Positions 1-10,513 of a stretch of DNA of 64,000 nucleotides are shown piece by piece. A program made the position numbers and the translations under genes. The notes beneath the pieces are model-generated. The model saw only the letters and a list, made by a program, of their open reading frames with translations, did no database searches and was not told where the DNA came from. This DNA is from Yponomeuta sedellus (taxonomy: Eukaryota > Arthropoda > Insecta > Lepidoptera > Yponomeutidae), in contig OW203727.1 in the NCBI GenBank assembly GCA_934045075.1, positions 12,315,501 to 12,379,500 on the forward strand, read 5' to 3'. The first letter of the stretch is position 1. The number at the start of each line of letters is the position of its first letter.

Positions 1-86
1 ATCTAAATAATCCTTTATGTTATAGTAGCACAAAGTGTGCTTAACATATTTTTTGAACCGCGTTTCAGGCAAGCTTAATTTAAAGT
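1..86 (-). mobile_element. CR1-like LINE 3'-region fragment, cut by window edge
   Basis: Read on the minus strand, this matches the C-terminal coding and 3' region of the CR1-like element at 20343-21760: the residues following the ILSLPE stretch and the segment meaning 'HTLC' are recognisable, with a small internal deletion. It is non-coding here. The piece begins before the window, and a foldback element abuts it at about 87. Confidence 0.7.
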
Positions 87-233
87 TATATATTAAACGG
101 GCCAAATCACGATTATTTATTAGATAAAACGTAATTACCTTATTTCCCGACGGCAACTGTAACGCTGCCGAAACATCGGGAAATAAGGTGTTTTATCTAA
201 TAAATAATCGCGATTTGACCCGTTTAATATATA
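87..233. mobile_element. Foldback/MITE-like element with long inverted repeats
   Basis: Two arms of about 44 bp (87-130 and about 190-233) are complementary with only two or so mismatches. An inner pair (ACCTTATTTCCCGA near 137-150 against 176-189) extends the hairpin to the centre. The ends are TATA-rich, so a TA target duplication is possible but cannot be delimited. A degraded relative lies at 4640-4740. It has no coding capacity; a Tc1/mariner-type MITE is a guess from the TA-like ends. Confidence 0.65.
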
Positions 234-1025
234 CTATGTATGAGTATCGCGAATCATTAAGAAAAGCTTGATATCTTTCGAACAAAACAGTTGCATACAA
301 TATTTATAATATTTTTTTAAGGAAAGGTACACTAAACCTGTATTCAGGATTTATTGTGGGCATAGTAAATCCATTTTGTGATTAAAGGATCCGTTTACGA
401 AATATGAATCTTCAAAATGTGCGTCAACACCCCAAGCGGCAAAACGGCTGGTTGTAGAAAGATAAAAAAATTCAAGGCAGTGGTTCATATCTTGAAGTTA
501 AAATGAGAACTATCACAGCTATATAGCCTTTATAAATTAAGGAGTACCTACTAATCGAGGAACTAGTAAAAGAAAATTCGGTACAAATTATATTGAAAAT
601 TACTTTGAGGAAGTTGATATCTCTGTAAAAACACTCCTAACCCTAAAAAGGCAGCTGTTCCTGAAGTTTCACGCAAATCCACAGAATTGGCCGTTCGTTA
701 ACTGAGTACTGCAGATAAAGTTGCTAACTAGATTAGACTGTTGCATGATTTTTTTAAGAGACCGCTGGTTGTGTCCTTTAATATTACTCGGCAAAAAGAA
801 ATGTATCATCAAACGGCTCCAAATTTACGGAAGTTACTGCTTTGCCAGTTAACGGGCGACCTTTTAATAACTGTACTTACTAAATAATAAATTACTAAAT
901 AATAAATTATTATTTAGTATAATTGGAAAAATATACATGCAAGCAAAAATTAAATCTAAAACAAATTATAGCAACAACGCATAAAAAATAACAATAATAT
1001 TAGTAACAGAAAATAGAATAATAAT
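234..1025. other. No recognisable gene
   Basis: AT-rich sequence with stops in all frames. A short AATAAATTATTATTTAGTA-type inverted run is near 880-920. I see no motif or repeat shared with the rest of the window. Confidence 0.5.
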
Positions 1026-1035
1026 AAAAAAATAC

Positions 1036-1103
1036 GGATAGCCAGAGGTTGCGGGTTCGAATCCCGGCATGGGTGAAATTTTTAGCCTCTAAATAGGTTT
1101 TTA
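1036..1103 (+). mobile_element. SINE family A, 5'-truncated copy
   Basis: This 68-bp piece starts in the anticodon region of the tRNA-like body (GGATAGCC) and runs through an intact B-box (GGTTCGAATCC) to the family 3' end (CTCTAAATAGGTTTTT). It is flanked by a 10-bp direct repeat, AAAAAAATAC (1026-1035 and 1104-1113). Loss of the 5' side with an intact GGTTTTT end shows which end is the retroposition 3' end of this family. Confidence 0.8.
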
Positions 1104-1113
1104 AAAAAAATAC

Positions 1114-1793
1114 AGTTCACTGGAAACTGTATTTTTATGGCAGCGTTGAGCACAGCACAATTAATATAATTGTAGAACTATCATTTAGGATACTCATATA
1201 TTCTGGTCGCCTGTGGTCGACATAAATTATTTTATTACAATCGTGACTTTTTCGTTTCTTTCAAAGTTTTCAATACGAAGTTAATACATTTATTTATAAC
1301 CGTTGGTGTGTCTCTGATTTATTCGAGTTTTCTAAATCGGAAACTAAGCCCGGAGGATATATTTCCCACACAACTTTTACATCCCCTGTAACGTGCACTT
1401 TAATCCCCTCTAAGAATAAACAAACGACTCAAGATGTAAATAGACAGATTTACCTCCTAGTTCTCGTACACTAACGATCTCCAAATTTATTGTTAACAGC
1501 TGCCAGTCAGACAAAGTCAATACGACAAAAGACTGTCAAAATTGATTTGCAGCTGATTTAAACTTTTTCGTGTTCCTACGAGAAAGCGGGGGTCTATGAC
1601 ATCTAGGGTTTGTAATATTCGCCTTCGCCCGTTTTACTACTCGGATAGTAACCAACCTAACTTTTCGAATAAATCGAGGTATTCGAATATGTTCTATTGT
1701 ACGGAAGAAAGTAAATTTACTTTACATAATTTTGTAGTTCTAGGAAGGCGTATAGATATCTATACCGTTGCGTTTTTTTTATTTAAGGATGTC
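1114..1793. other. No recognisable gene
   Basis: AT-rich and non-coding. The TTCGAATA motif occurs several times (around 1665-1690 and again around 2368-2410), which is the only visible pattern. Confidence 0.45.
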
Positions 1794-1801
1794 ATATCAG
1801 A

Positions 1802-2192
1802 CGCGCTCGTGGCCTAATCAAACGAAGCGCTCGTGGATTAGTCGAACCGAGTGATTGGCATCAATCACTTGGGTTAAGCAACAACAGGCGTGGTCAGGCG
1901 CTGGATGGGTGACCGTCGCGTGACTACCACTAGTGGCATTTTCCGAGCGCTCCCGTGCTTTGCAAGGCACGTTAACCTGTTAGTGCCGGCTTTCATCTAA
2001 TGGCAGTCGTTAAGCCTTGTCAGAGGCCTCATGGGCGGCTTGATAACTTCTGAGAGTAAAGCCCGCCACTGTCTTACAAACCTCCACTAATTCTAACTAG
2101 GCAACCGTGGTGGAGTATGGCCTTACCTTCCTACGATCCAGGCAGAGACCCGTGCCCCAGCAGTGGGGACATACAAGGGTTGATATCGATCG
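1802..2192 (+). mobile_element. SINE family B (5S rRNA-like head), full-length copy
   Basis: The head contains AGTTAAGCAACAACAGGC-like and GGATGGGTGACCG segments that match the internal control region of 5S rRNA genes (box A and box C). The rest is the common family body, and the 3' end carries CCCCAGCAGTGGGGACATA followed by GGTTGATATCG repeats. An 8-bp target duplication, ATATCAGA, flanks it (1794-1801 and 2193-2200). The first ~25 nt are tandemly duplicated here (GCGCTCGTGG occurs twice), unlike other copies. Confidence 0.85.
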
Positions 2193-2200
2193 ATATCAGA

Positions 2201-3302
2201 TATTTCACTTGAATTGGACCACCAAGGGTCGGAAGATAAATAATAAACAAGTTTGTTGACATAGATTTCAATTTTGTTCACACTATTGGCATTAGCGTTG
2301 AAAATAGTTCAGAAAATAGAACACTATATTTATTCAATATTTAAAAATATATACTAATATCCAAAATATTCGAATAGTAAAACAGGCCTATTCGAATAAA
2401 ACTAATATTCGAAGTCAAGCCCTAATTACACGACAGCTAGTGTCAGCAACTACGACAGACACGAATCCAAGCGGAGATAAGTCGGTTACTTTAACAAAGT
2501 ATATTTTTATGATAATGTTTGTATGAAGATTTGTAAAGTATGCAAGTATCATTCCTCAGATGTTTTATTCAGGAGGAACCTACATAAAGTTGTTGTATGG
2601 AACACGACGGCGTTTCATTATTCGGATGCTCGCGGTTTCAAGATAAGGCAGGTGCTGCGAAGTAAATGTAAATATTTTATTGTGGAGGCGCGTAAACAGT
2701 ACCTAAGAGATCAATAAAATTTGTTTGTTCTGTAAAATGCTCTCGGCCGTCTGCTTCATAGACTGTGTATATGAATTATTCAAAAATGGGAATGGAAGCG
2801 AATGGGTCCATTTGTTCTGAGCCCTTGGATGACGAAACAAACACGAATTCGTGCCCATTAGAACCATCAGTTTCTTACTTAAGGGGCTCCATATAGCAAC
2901 ATTAATGCCACCAAAGGAATATACTTATGTGTACAGATCGTTTTTGCAAGAGTTTCAGTCTATTCTCTCAATCGTATTAATAGTGACTTTGTGGACGGAC
3001 GATCGAGAACCTAGGAAAGCATTTTTTTTTTTTTTATTAAGACCACGAGCAGTGCACATGTATATTTATACATATAAGCATTACAGTATTCTTACAATAG
3101 TATTTCAGCTAGTATGTACACCAATGATATATATTCGCTAAGTGAAAAATTTTTACCTTAAAATTACTACATTAATTAAAAAGCCAGAAACTAAACAGAC
3201 AAAAACGACCATTTTTGGCGTTAATGCTATCCAGTTCTAAGACAAAACCTTAGGGTTACAGCCATATATATGTCCTAGAAATCAGTAATATGATTGCATG
3301 TG
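2201..3302. other. No recognisable gene
   Basis: AT-rich, with short spurious open frames. A small inverted repeat (ATTCGAATAG and CTATTCGAAT, about 2369-2397) and a poly-T run near 3021 are the only structures seen. Confidence 0.45.
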
Positions 3303-3534
3303 ACAGTCTGTTAGCTTTTAGAATATACCTCGCTACTAACGGATAGAACCGGATATACTCGTATTCGGGTAATAGTTGTTTATAATATTGTTATTTATAC
3401 CTTTACATAATTTTTCTAAATAGTAAAGAAAAGTTTTATACAGAGCAGGAAGTAGTATTACACTCGTGTGCTTTTGGCGAAAGCCGAAGCCTACTCTAGA
3501 GCCCGAGAAATATTATAAAAGCTAACAGACTGTT
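3303..3534. mobile_element. MITE-like element, copy 1
   Basis: It begins ACAGTCTGTTAGCTTTTAG and ends in the inverted counterpart CTAAAAGCTAACAGACTGT-like sequence. A second copy (3768-3986) shares both ends and the internal block around AGAGCAGGAAGTAGT and CCTACTCTAGAGCCCGAG. It has no open frame. The superfamily is not assigned because no clear target duplication is visible. Confidence 0.7.
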
Positions 3535-3767
3535 ACTGATTTTTAGGTCTTTGGGACCGACACTTTTTGCAAAGTTGATCTTTAAAAAAACATGATTTTT
3601 TATTAGTGACGCTAGTATTACTACGTCGAGCCTCTTAACATGATCATTGTATTGTGGCGCGGGAAAAAGCTTCACCTCTTAGGACCAGTTTACACATTAC
3701 ACGATTTACACTTGGGCTGGTTACCGTTGTTGATGACGAAATTCACTCGCGCTGGTTAACAACAGTG

Positions 3768-3986
3768 CTGTCTGTTAGCTTTTAGAATATAATTCGGCTA
3801 CCACCGGAAAGAATCGGATATATTCGTGTAATAGAAATATCGGAACTAATATGATACTTAATTATATTAATTTAATTTATTAATTCATTTATACAGAGCA
3901 GGAAGTAGTTTTACACTCGTGTGCATTGGGCGAAAACCGAATCCTACTCTAGAGCCCGAGGTATATTCTAAAAGCTAACAGACTGT
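3768..3986. mobile_element. MITE-like element, copy 2
   Basis: Same orientation, terminal inverted repeats and internal block as the copy 230 bp upstream, with a diverged central section. Two members this close suggest local transposition or an old segmental duplication of the interval. Confidence 0.7.
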
Positions 3987-4152
3987 ACCGAAATGTATTG
4001 TTTCCATAGGTAGCTTTTTACTTATACCACTGATATTAGTGTTATATACCAAGGAAAAAAATTTTTAGGTATATGACATTATAATATAAAAATGCTTAGA
4101 AAATTACTTTACTTAACTTACATTTATTGTAGTAGGTATTGTTAATAACAAT

Positions 4153-4516
4153 GCGATATCAACCCTTGTATGTCCCCACTGATGAGGCATGGGTTTCGTC
4201 CTGCATTGCAGGAAGCCATACTCCACCACGAGGGGCCAAGTCCGGGTTGGTGGAGGATTGTAAGACAGTGGCGGGCCTTGCTGTCAGAAGTTATCAAGCC
4301 GCCCATAAGGCCTCTGACATGGCTTAACGACTGCTATTACAAGACAGCCGACACCAACGGCTTAACGTGCCTTGCGAAGCACGGAAGCGTTCGGAAAAAT
4401 GCTACTAGTGGTAGTCATGGGACGGTCACCCATCCTGCAGCTAACCGCACCTGTTGTTGCTTGACTCAAGTGATTGATTCCAATCGCTCGGTTCGACTAG
4501 GCCACGAGCGCTCGTG
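4153..4516 (-). mobile_element. SINE family B (5S rRNA-like head), full-length copy
   Basis: A minus-strand copy running from the GATATCAACCC 3' tail on the left to the GAGCGCTCGTG head on the right. It is flanked by the 7-bp duplication TAACAAT (4146-4152 and 4517-4523). The open frames here (62 and 169 codons) are coincidental readings of the repeat. Confidence 0.85.
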
Positions 4517-4639
4517 TAACAATACATTGTGTTGTATTATTAGATATGTATTATTTTTAAATTGTATTGTTAAAATTATTACCATTACCCTATTTGTTAC
4601 ACTTCTGTCTATTGTATTTCTTAATTACTCATACATAGT

Positions 4640-4740
4640 TTTATATAATCGGGTCCAATCGCGATTATTTATTAGGTAAAACGTTAAATTACCGCTGGGA
4701 GTTCTGATTATTTCGTTTTATCTAATCAGTAATCTCGATT
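4640..4740. mobile_element. Degraded copy of the 87-233 foldback element
   Basis: The left arm (CGATTATTTATTAGGTAAAACG) and right arm (CGTTTTATCTAATCAGTAATC) resemble the arms at 87-233, with more mismatches and a shorter centre. Confidence 0.55.
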
Positions 4741-4744
4741 AGAT

Positions 4745-4925
4745 TTGTTTTGTAAATAACATTTAACATAACATAACATTTACATACCAGGACATACATT
4801 GTTTCTGGCCCCACACTAGGGTACCCTGTGTCTTGGGAACCAGAAACCATGACATCACAAACATGTAAACATCCAAGACCTGGGGTTTTTTGTCTCCCGG
4901 CTGGCCGACAAAAAACCCAAACCTA
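4745..4925 (-). mobile_element. SINE-like repeat (families C/E)
   Basis: It contains the ATAACATTTACATAC...ACATACATTG block, also at 52850-52885 and at the right edge of the window. It also holds the ACTAGGGTACCCTGTGT and GACATCACAAACATGTAA blocks typical of the C-family copies at 58310 and 61400. Boundaries are approximate. Confidence 0.5.
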
Positions 4926-5870
4926 ACTACTTTTGTCTGTCTTTTATAGGTTTTACGTTTAGAGATGCATTGGACTTACACGGCTGAATCTCTCTATAGC
5001 CTCGCAAGAGACTCAGTAGAATCGTATTGTAGTTATTTATCTACTCAAGGTATTCTCCGAGCTTAAACTCGCAAATCTGCTTGTGATATTCTACATACTG
5101 TTGAAAAAAAAAACTACTATCGAAGCACTTTCAAGGGATTCCAATGGAGGACGTGCACTATAAAATGTTTTAATAAAATGGAAGAGGAAATGTTAAAAGA
5201 TAAATAAATATGGTATTTTTATCTCTATGATATTTTTTATATTAAGTCTTCTTGCCTTTCATTTTAAGTTTCCGACCCTGATCACCACGTCATGACGTAC
5301 TCATGCAAAGTACAACAACAACAACAACAAGCTAAACGCGAACAAACTTTTAATGTGGATTAAACCACTATTATGTATTTGAGTAACTCAATAGCTAACT
5401 TATGCTGGCCCACGTTTTACCGAGCAACACGTTACTCGGTACCTTATAATGTACCTACTAAATGTTTTTACTAGAATATTCTCTAGTTTTAAATAATTTA
5501 CAATCTGTGATTTCACCAACTCTTAGGTCTACTTAAGATCTACCTACTTGAAAGTAATTTGAGCTTCAACAATATCACATACGTACGGTGCGAGGGATAG
5601 TGTCTGTACCACGAGCCCAAAGTAATAATTAAAATTATAGGTGTTATTGAAGTTAACACTTAAGAAAGTTTCTTAGAATAAGGGTTCAAATTGGTTTGCT
5701 GAAAAGTAATAGATACAATTGAAATCGAAATGTTTTTATTCGAAGTAGCACAGGGACTGTAACTTAAGAAACGGTACAAGTCCCTTTCATAAGCCAAAGA
5801 AAGCCAAAGCAAAACCAACCTACCTTAACAACGCTAACGAATACGCTAGTTTGTTCTTCTGAAAAAGGCA
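4926..5870. other. No recognisable gene; CAA microsatellite
   Basis: Non-coding AT-rich DNA. A short ACA/CAA trinucleotide run lies at about 5308-5330. Nothing else is recognised. Confidence 0.45.
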
Positions 5871-5879
5871 TTTGCCACA

Positions 5880-6015
5880 ACTATTTCGACATAAACTCGA
5901 ATCTATGAGAACCAGTAGCCAACCAGAGTGGTGCTTGCGTGCCGCGGGTCCGCGGGTCATTGTTCTGATATACGGGGAGGCTGTACTAATTGTTTGCGAA
6001 GTTTTTAACCAAGAG
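5880..6015 (+). repeat. Dispersed repeat H, copy 1
   Basis: It shares the blocks AACTCGAATCTATGAGAACC, GGGTCATTGTTCTGATA and GAGGCTGTACTAATTGTTT with copies at 25770-25895 (+) and 41560-41680 (-, inside intron 3 of the LRR gene). The copies are about 130 bp, non-coding and of unknown class. Confidence 0.6.
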
Positions 6016-6679
6016 ATCTCTCCGCTTACCCGAGAAGAGAAGACCGAGACATGTCTACAAGCAGTAGCATGGTGACGCTGCCGAGATAATGTCGGTCGAG
6101 ATAGACACTAATTTTGACATATGCGAGCGACACATGTCTGGTACCCACGGGTGAAGACAAGTCCTCGAGAGCATATATTTAAAAGAAAAATTACAAATTC
6201 TTGAATTTTTTTGTGTTCTTGCTGAAGTAGATATATTTTGTGTTGATAATAAATTGTTGACTTGAATAAATAAGACTTGGGTCATCAATAGTCATCATGC
6301 CTAGAGGGTGGCGCAATCATATTCTCTTCAATTCTTTTCTATGGCACCCTTTAATATGTTTTTCACGAAAATAAAAATTTGAAAATTATGTGAACGCGTT
6401 TTGTCACTATTATTGTATCGCGCGCACACTAAAAAAATTAATGGTTCCGATTAGATGCTTGCGTGGGAACGAAACGCGGTTCTTAACTTTCTAGTGATGT
6501 TCGGCTATCGGTAAAAACAGGTAATAATATTTACAGTGCTGCCAGGCAAAAAAAACAACACTCTTATTTAATATGTCAATAATAACTTTTTGATAGACAA
6601 GACCGCACTCTTCGGGCTATCTCGAGTCTCGGTTGCCATGTTGGGACTTTAGACTTCGCAAGTCTCTCACTCGACATCG

Positions 6680-6830
6680 AGAGAGAGTCAAAACGTCCAT
6701 GCTAACCGAACAGCGTGTGTGCATGCAACGACTTATGAACGTTGATGATGTTTATCTGTCAGAATCGTGGCAAGTGGCAGTCCCTGGTCTACACTGGGAT
6801 ACAGGCATAAGGTTATGTATTTGTAATTTT
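6680..6830 (+). mobile_element. Non-LTR retrotransposon 3' fragment (family D)
   Basis: It carries the conserved CGACTTATGAACGTTGATG block and TCGTGGCAAGTGGCAGTCCC block, followed by a GATACAGGCATAAGGTTATG end. These also occur at 9340-9625, 25945-26030, 28838-29000 and, reversed, at 35085-35215. The best-preserved copy (9305-9613) reads as the C-terminus of a LINE polyprotein. Confidence 0.6.
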
Positions 6831-8244
6831 TTTACGCGTATATTAGATGGCATTTCTAATTTTTTATTGCATAACTGGGCTTTCAAATTACCAAGATTTC
6901 GGCGTGTAGTTCCGACACATTTAAAACGATGGCAACTTTTAAGTCGAACTGACTATCTTACATAAGTAGTAGGTAACCGTAAAGATATTTTTCCTCTAGA
7001 CACTTTCACACGCGCTATGTCGGACCACGGATGACGTTGCATTATGCATTCCACTAACGAAGGCTTGCAACGAAGCACATAGAGAAAATTTGAATAGAAT
7101 ATTTTGAACTGGAGTAAAACCTTCCGCGCTTAGATTATGCGGCATTGCAAAAGAAAGAATTACTTCATAAGAGTACTGAAAAAAATACTTTCGTTCTCAG
7201 TGCAATTCACATCGCATTTGCAAATAAATAAATTTAAAAAAAAACATTTGTGAATACAAGTAAAAATCATATCCCTACTTGCCTCTGAGAGTAAAACGTA
7301 CTTTGTATTCAAAACGAAGCAAATATGTTAACTTTTCTTTCAGTGTGACTCCTCGTACAGTCTACAACAGTTCAACCTTTACCTTGTTATTGCAAAATCG
7401 CCCGTAACTGAATAGAATGCACCCGCGTAAAGGTCGATGTTCTGTCGACTGTACTCTAAAGTTAAGCCCCTCCTAATCAACCGAGGTCGGACCTAGAAAA
7501 GGGACTATTTGGCCAAGTAATTCAATTGAGTGTAAAGCTTTTACGAGTTAACTCAATAAAAGATTCATTTTGCGGTGTAAGTGGTATCTAAGTAGTGTTG
7601 TGTACACTAAAAGCTTTTTACTTCTTCCTGCCACGTTGCTAAGGGCCCTTCGTATTTGAGCATATTGATTGACATCGGTAATTTGATCGAACTAACTTCT
7701 TGTTTCGCAAGAAACATGCCAGGCTTTGTTGACCTCGGGAAAAAACAAGCAACCGGCCGGGAAAAATAACTATTACAAATACCAATTTTCTACTCAAAGG
7801 GTTATGCATTTTTCTGGCTATGTTCGAGTATATATGTATGTATGTAAGTATTTAACCTGGCGTGAGTGAGGGCGGGTATGACATTCCTGAGAAGTTTTTT
7901 AACGCAGATTGTTTTGTGTAATTTTTCCCATGTGTGTCCTGCCATTGCAGTAGCTTGAGGCAAGGTTGCGAGGGGCGAGGTACATACATACACCATCGAG
8001 TATCATGTTGCGCGCTTGGCGACGGCAGATACATATGCACTCCCGATTCACAGGTGTAACTTTGATGCTATGTTACAATATATATGTAGGTATGTAACTT
8101 TTTCCTTATTCATATAACACACTTGATATAAGACATTATTTATGTAAGTATATGTAGATATTTATTTATAGCATTCAAGTATGATTTATGTAAAAACCTA
8201 TTTTAAAAACCTATTCATGATTTATGTAAGTTTATTATTAACAA
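6831..8244. other. No recognisable gene
   Basis: AT-rich, with TATG/TGTA microsatellite-like runs near 7828-7850 and 8085-8100. A block near 7388-7450 resembles parts of 23935-24110 (shared GTTCTGTCGACTG-type core). Confidence 0.4.
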
Positions 8245-8322
8245 CGAATAATAATAGACAAAAGTACGTATACGTACGTATACGTATACGTACGTATACG
8301 TACTTTTGTCTATTATTATTCG
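8245..8322. repeat. Perfect 78-bp palindrome, no spacer
   Basis: Positions 8245-8283 are the exact reverse complement of 8284-8322. The outer part is CGAATAATAATAGACAAAAG and the inner part is alternating TACG/TA sequence. It would form a perfect hairpin or cruciform. No target duplication is evident in the AT-rich flanks. Confidence 0.95.
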
Positions 8323-8769
8323 TATGTGCACCGGCTACCCGTATCTATTTCTCCTCGGCAAATTCTCCAATTTGAAGTTGCCTGGAATAAATTGCTATTA
8401 GCAATAATATTATAATTTTCAGCCTCTAAATAGGTTTTTCAATAGGTATTTCAAGCAATACGGCCGCCAATTGTATTTGATCTTTTGTATCTGCCGTTTC
8501 TGTAAGTATTTTTCCGGTATTTAAAGAATATTGTTATCTTATCTCTTCAGTTCCTTTTTTAGTTAAAATGATTAAAAGTTACTAATGGTATGTTGAAGTA
8601 CCAATAAATTTTCAATTATGATTTTTAAAAAAAAAAACTAAATATAACGTCTTTGGAGAGATAGCTGGACTTGTAAATATTTTTTGAAGAATTTTATAAC
8701 GCTTTTTATCCTTTTTCTGATATTTTATTTATTCATCTTATTGAATTAACATGATTATTGATATATCTT

Positions 8770-8935
8770 AAGGAAACAACGCTAATTGACTCCCTCGTTG
8801 GTCTAGAAGTATGACGGACCGGAGATGGTGGGTTCGCTTCCCACTGGAGACCGCCGTACTTTTGTACATATACTTATCTACGATTTGTACAAATGGCCTA
8901 AAGCTAGGTGTATATCCATTATCCATGTGTATGAT
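8770..8935 (+). mobile_element. tRNA-derived SINE fragment (family C)
   Basis: A tRNA-like segment with GTTGGTCTAGAAG (A-box-like) and GGGTTCGCTTCCCAC (B-box-like) is followed by the family block TTTGTACAAATGGCCT and GTGTATATCC. The same blocks appear in the copies at 35840, 53455, 58310, 60660 and 61400. The right end abuts the family A insertion at 8936. Confidence 0.65.
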
Positions 8936-9198
8936 AATATTATTTTTAATTCACTAACCCGTGCTAAGAACAATTTTAAAAACCTATTTAGGGGCTATAA
9001 ATTCCACCCATGCCATTTTGCCAGATGTCGCTGCCTGTACGTAATACAGAGAATATTGTAAAGAGGTTCGAAATTTCACAGATGCCGGTGAGTCGCCCAT
9101 TAGCTCAGTTGGAAAGAGCGCTGGCACGGATAGCTAGAGGTCGCGGGTTCGAATCCCGGCATGGCTGGAATTTTTAGCCTCTAAATAGGTTTTTAAAA
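8936..9198 (+). mobile_element. SINE family A, full-length copy
   Basis: A 263-bp element with a 12-bp target duplication that differs at one base (CATGTGTATGAT at 8924-8935, CATGTGTGTGAT at 9199-9210). Order: T-rich 5' end with CACTAACCCGTGCTAAG; a 40-bp inverted arm (8974-9014); a unique block containing GTACGTAATACAGAG and GGTTCGAAATTTCAC; the tRNA-like body (9094-9163) with A-box TAGCTCAGTTGG and B-box GGTTCGAATCC; then the outer arm ending GGTTTTTAAAA. The arms at 8974-9014 and 9158-9198 are inverted copies of one another, so even the 'normal' element is partly foldback. Confidence 0.85.
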
Positions 9199-9304
9199 CA
9201 TGTGTGTGATGTTCTTGCCTGGTGGCCATAGGATGTGGGATTAGGGCGAGTAACTTGTGGATGAGTGGATAAAATGAGTGTATTGTGATAGTATTGTATA
9301 ATAT

Positions 9305-9625
9305 ATGGTCATTATTATTATTAATTCATTAGACAATCATGGAAATCTGGAGAGGATAATGGAAGAAAGATTGACAAAACAAATACATATTGCGAATTTG
9401 GCTGGAAGGGCTGATAAGGGATGTCCTAGGCGGAGATACTTCGACCAAATAGGGGATGTATTAGCAAAGGGGAAGATAAAAAGTACGGGCGTGCGTGCGT
9501 GCATGCTACGACTTATGAACGTTGATGAACCGAAGGTGATCTGGCAGGGTCGTGGCAAGTGGCAGTCCCTGATCTTTACCTCTCTAGCCTACCTCTCTGA
9601 GATACATGCGTGAGGTTATGTTTTG
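9305..9625 (+). mobile_element. Non-LTR retrotransposon 3' fragment (family D) with C-terminal coding remnant
   Basis: An open frame of 102 codons (9305-9613) reads RIMEERLTKQIHIANLAGR ... RACMLRLMNVDEPKVIWQ. I recognise this as the style of a non-LTR retrotransposon polyprotein C-terminus, but I cannot assign a clade. It is followed by a GAGGTTATGTTTTGTTATG 3' end. It is 5'-truncated, with no RT motifs present, and is not a host gene. Confidence 0.6.
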
Positions 9626-9629
9626 TTAT

Positions 9630-10267
9630 GTCATTACATAATCATAGTATCAAAAATTTAATATTAAAGTTTCGGATGCCTCCTAAAGACCTCATAGCTG
9701 GTGTAAGAATTTCTTACCTCATCCACGCCGTTGTAAGTTCCGTCGTAGTATTTAGTAATACGATTTTGATAAATGGGGTGTCAATCGATTTGTTACTGTG
9801 GGCTGGGTGACGTGGGCTACATTTTGAACGAAATCAATATGATGAATGTTATATCAGAAGAAGTGTGTCCCTGATTCTTTTTTTTTTGTATTGTATCGAG
9901 TAAATATAAATTTTCTAAGAGAACTTTATTCCGGATGTCTATTAACAAGACACAGTTTTTTTTTATATTTAAGCTTTTAAGAATAAGATGTACGTACCCA
10001 CCGGCGTCTTTTACCTACACTCAATAATAATTTTGAATATAAATATTCTAAAATTAACTTTTTCCCCTTGTACACTTATATAATTGGCAATACTTTGCTT
10101 TGTAATTTTATAATAATGATATTCAAGAATCCAGGATACCAGGAGTTTTGACTTGTTTTTAACATTATTTATTTGTCTATTAAATTTTTAACAAGCCCTT
10201 ATAAGAACTTATTTTTTATCGTGCGATACAATGTATATTTAAAATCTAAAACGAGGACTCGAATACA
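9630..10267. other. No recognisable gene
   Basis: Very AT-rich DNA with poly-T runs and no shared blocks. Seen as empty. Confidence 0.45.
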
Positions 10268-10279
10268 TATAGAGGTCAT

Positions 10280-10513
10280 CGTCATCATCAACCCGTTATG
10301 TCCCCACTGAGGGGCACGGGTCTCTTTCCTGAGGAAGGTATAAGCCATAGTCCACCACGGGGCCCAAGCCCGGCTTGCAAGACTTATGGCTGGTCTTACT
10401 GTCAGAAGTTTTCAAGCCGCCCTAAGGTCTCTGACTTGGCTTAACGACTGCCATCTATCGACGACAGTCGGCACCAACTGCTTAACGTAACGTGTAAACG
10501 AAAATAACCGTGC
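10280..10513 (-). mobile_element. SINE family B, 5'-truncated copy with inverted flank at its 5' junction
   Basis: The 3' tail lies on the left (CATCATCAACCCGTTATG) and the body stops near 10492, before the 5S-like head. A 12-bp duplication, TATAGAGGTCAT, flanks the insert (10268-10279 and 10514-10525). The last 21 bp (10493-10513) are not SINE: they are the reverse complement of the target DNA just beyond the right duplication (10526-10547). This copy belongs to the GAGGGGCACGGGTCTC subfamily also seen at 28401. Confidence 0.8.

Noticed and set aside
4139..4679. Protein-coding frames of 62 and 169 codons
   Set aside because: They lie inside a family B SINE on the opposite strand; identical nonsense frames appear in other copies (11877-12254, 16935-17165).
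9094..9163. Functional tRNA gene
   Set aside because: A- and B-boxes look good, but the anticodon arm is irregular, the 3' flank is the family A tail instead of a T-run terminator, and the same body recurs in many TSD-flanked copies.
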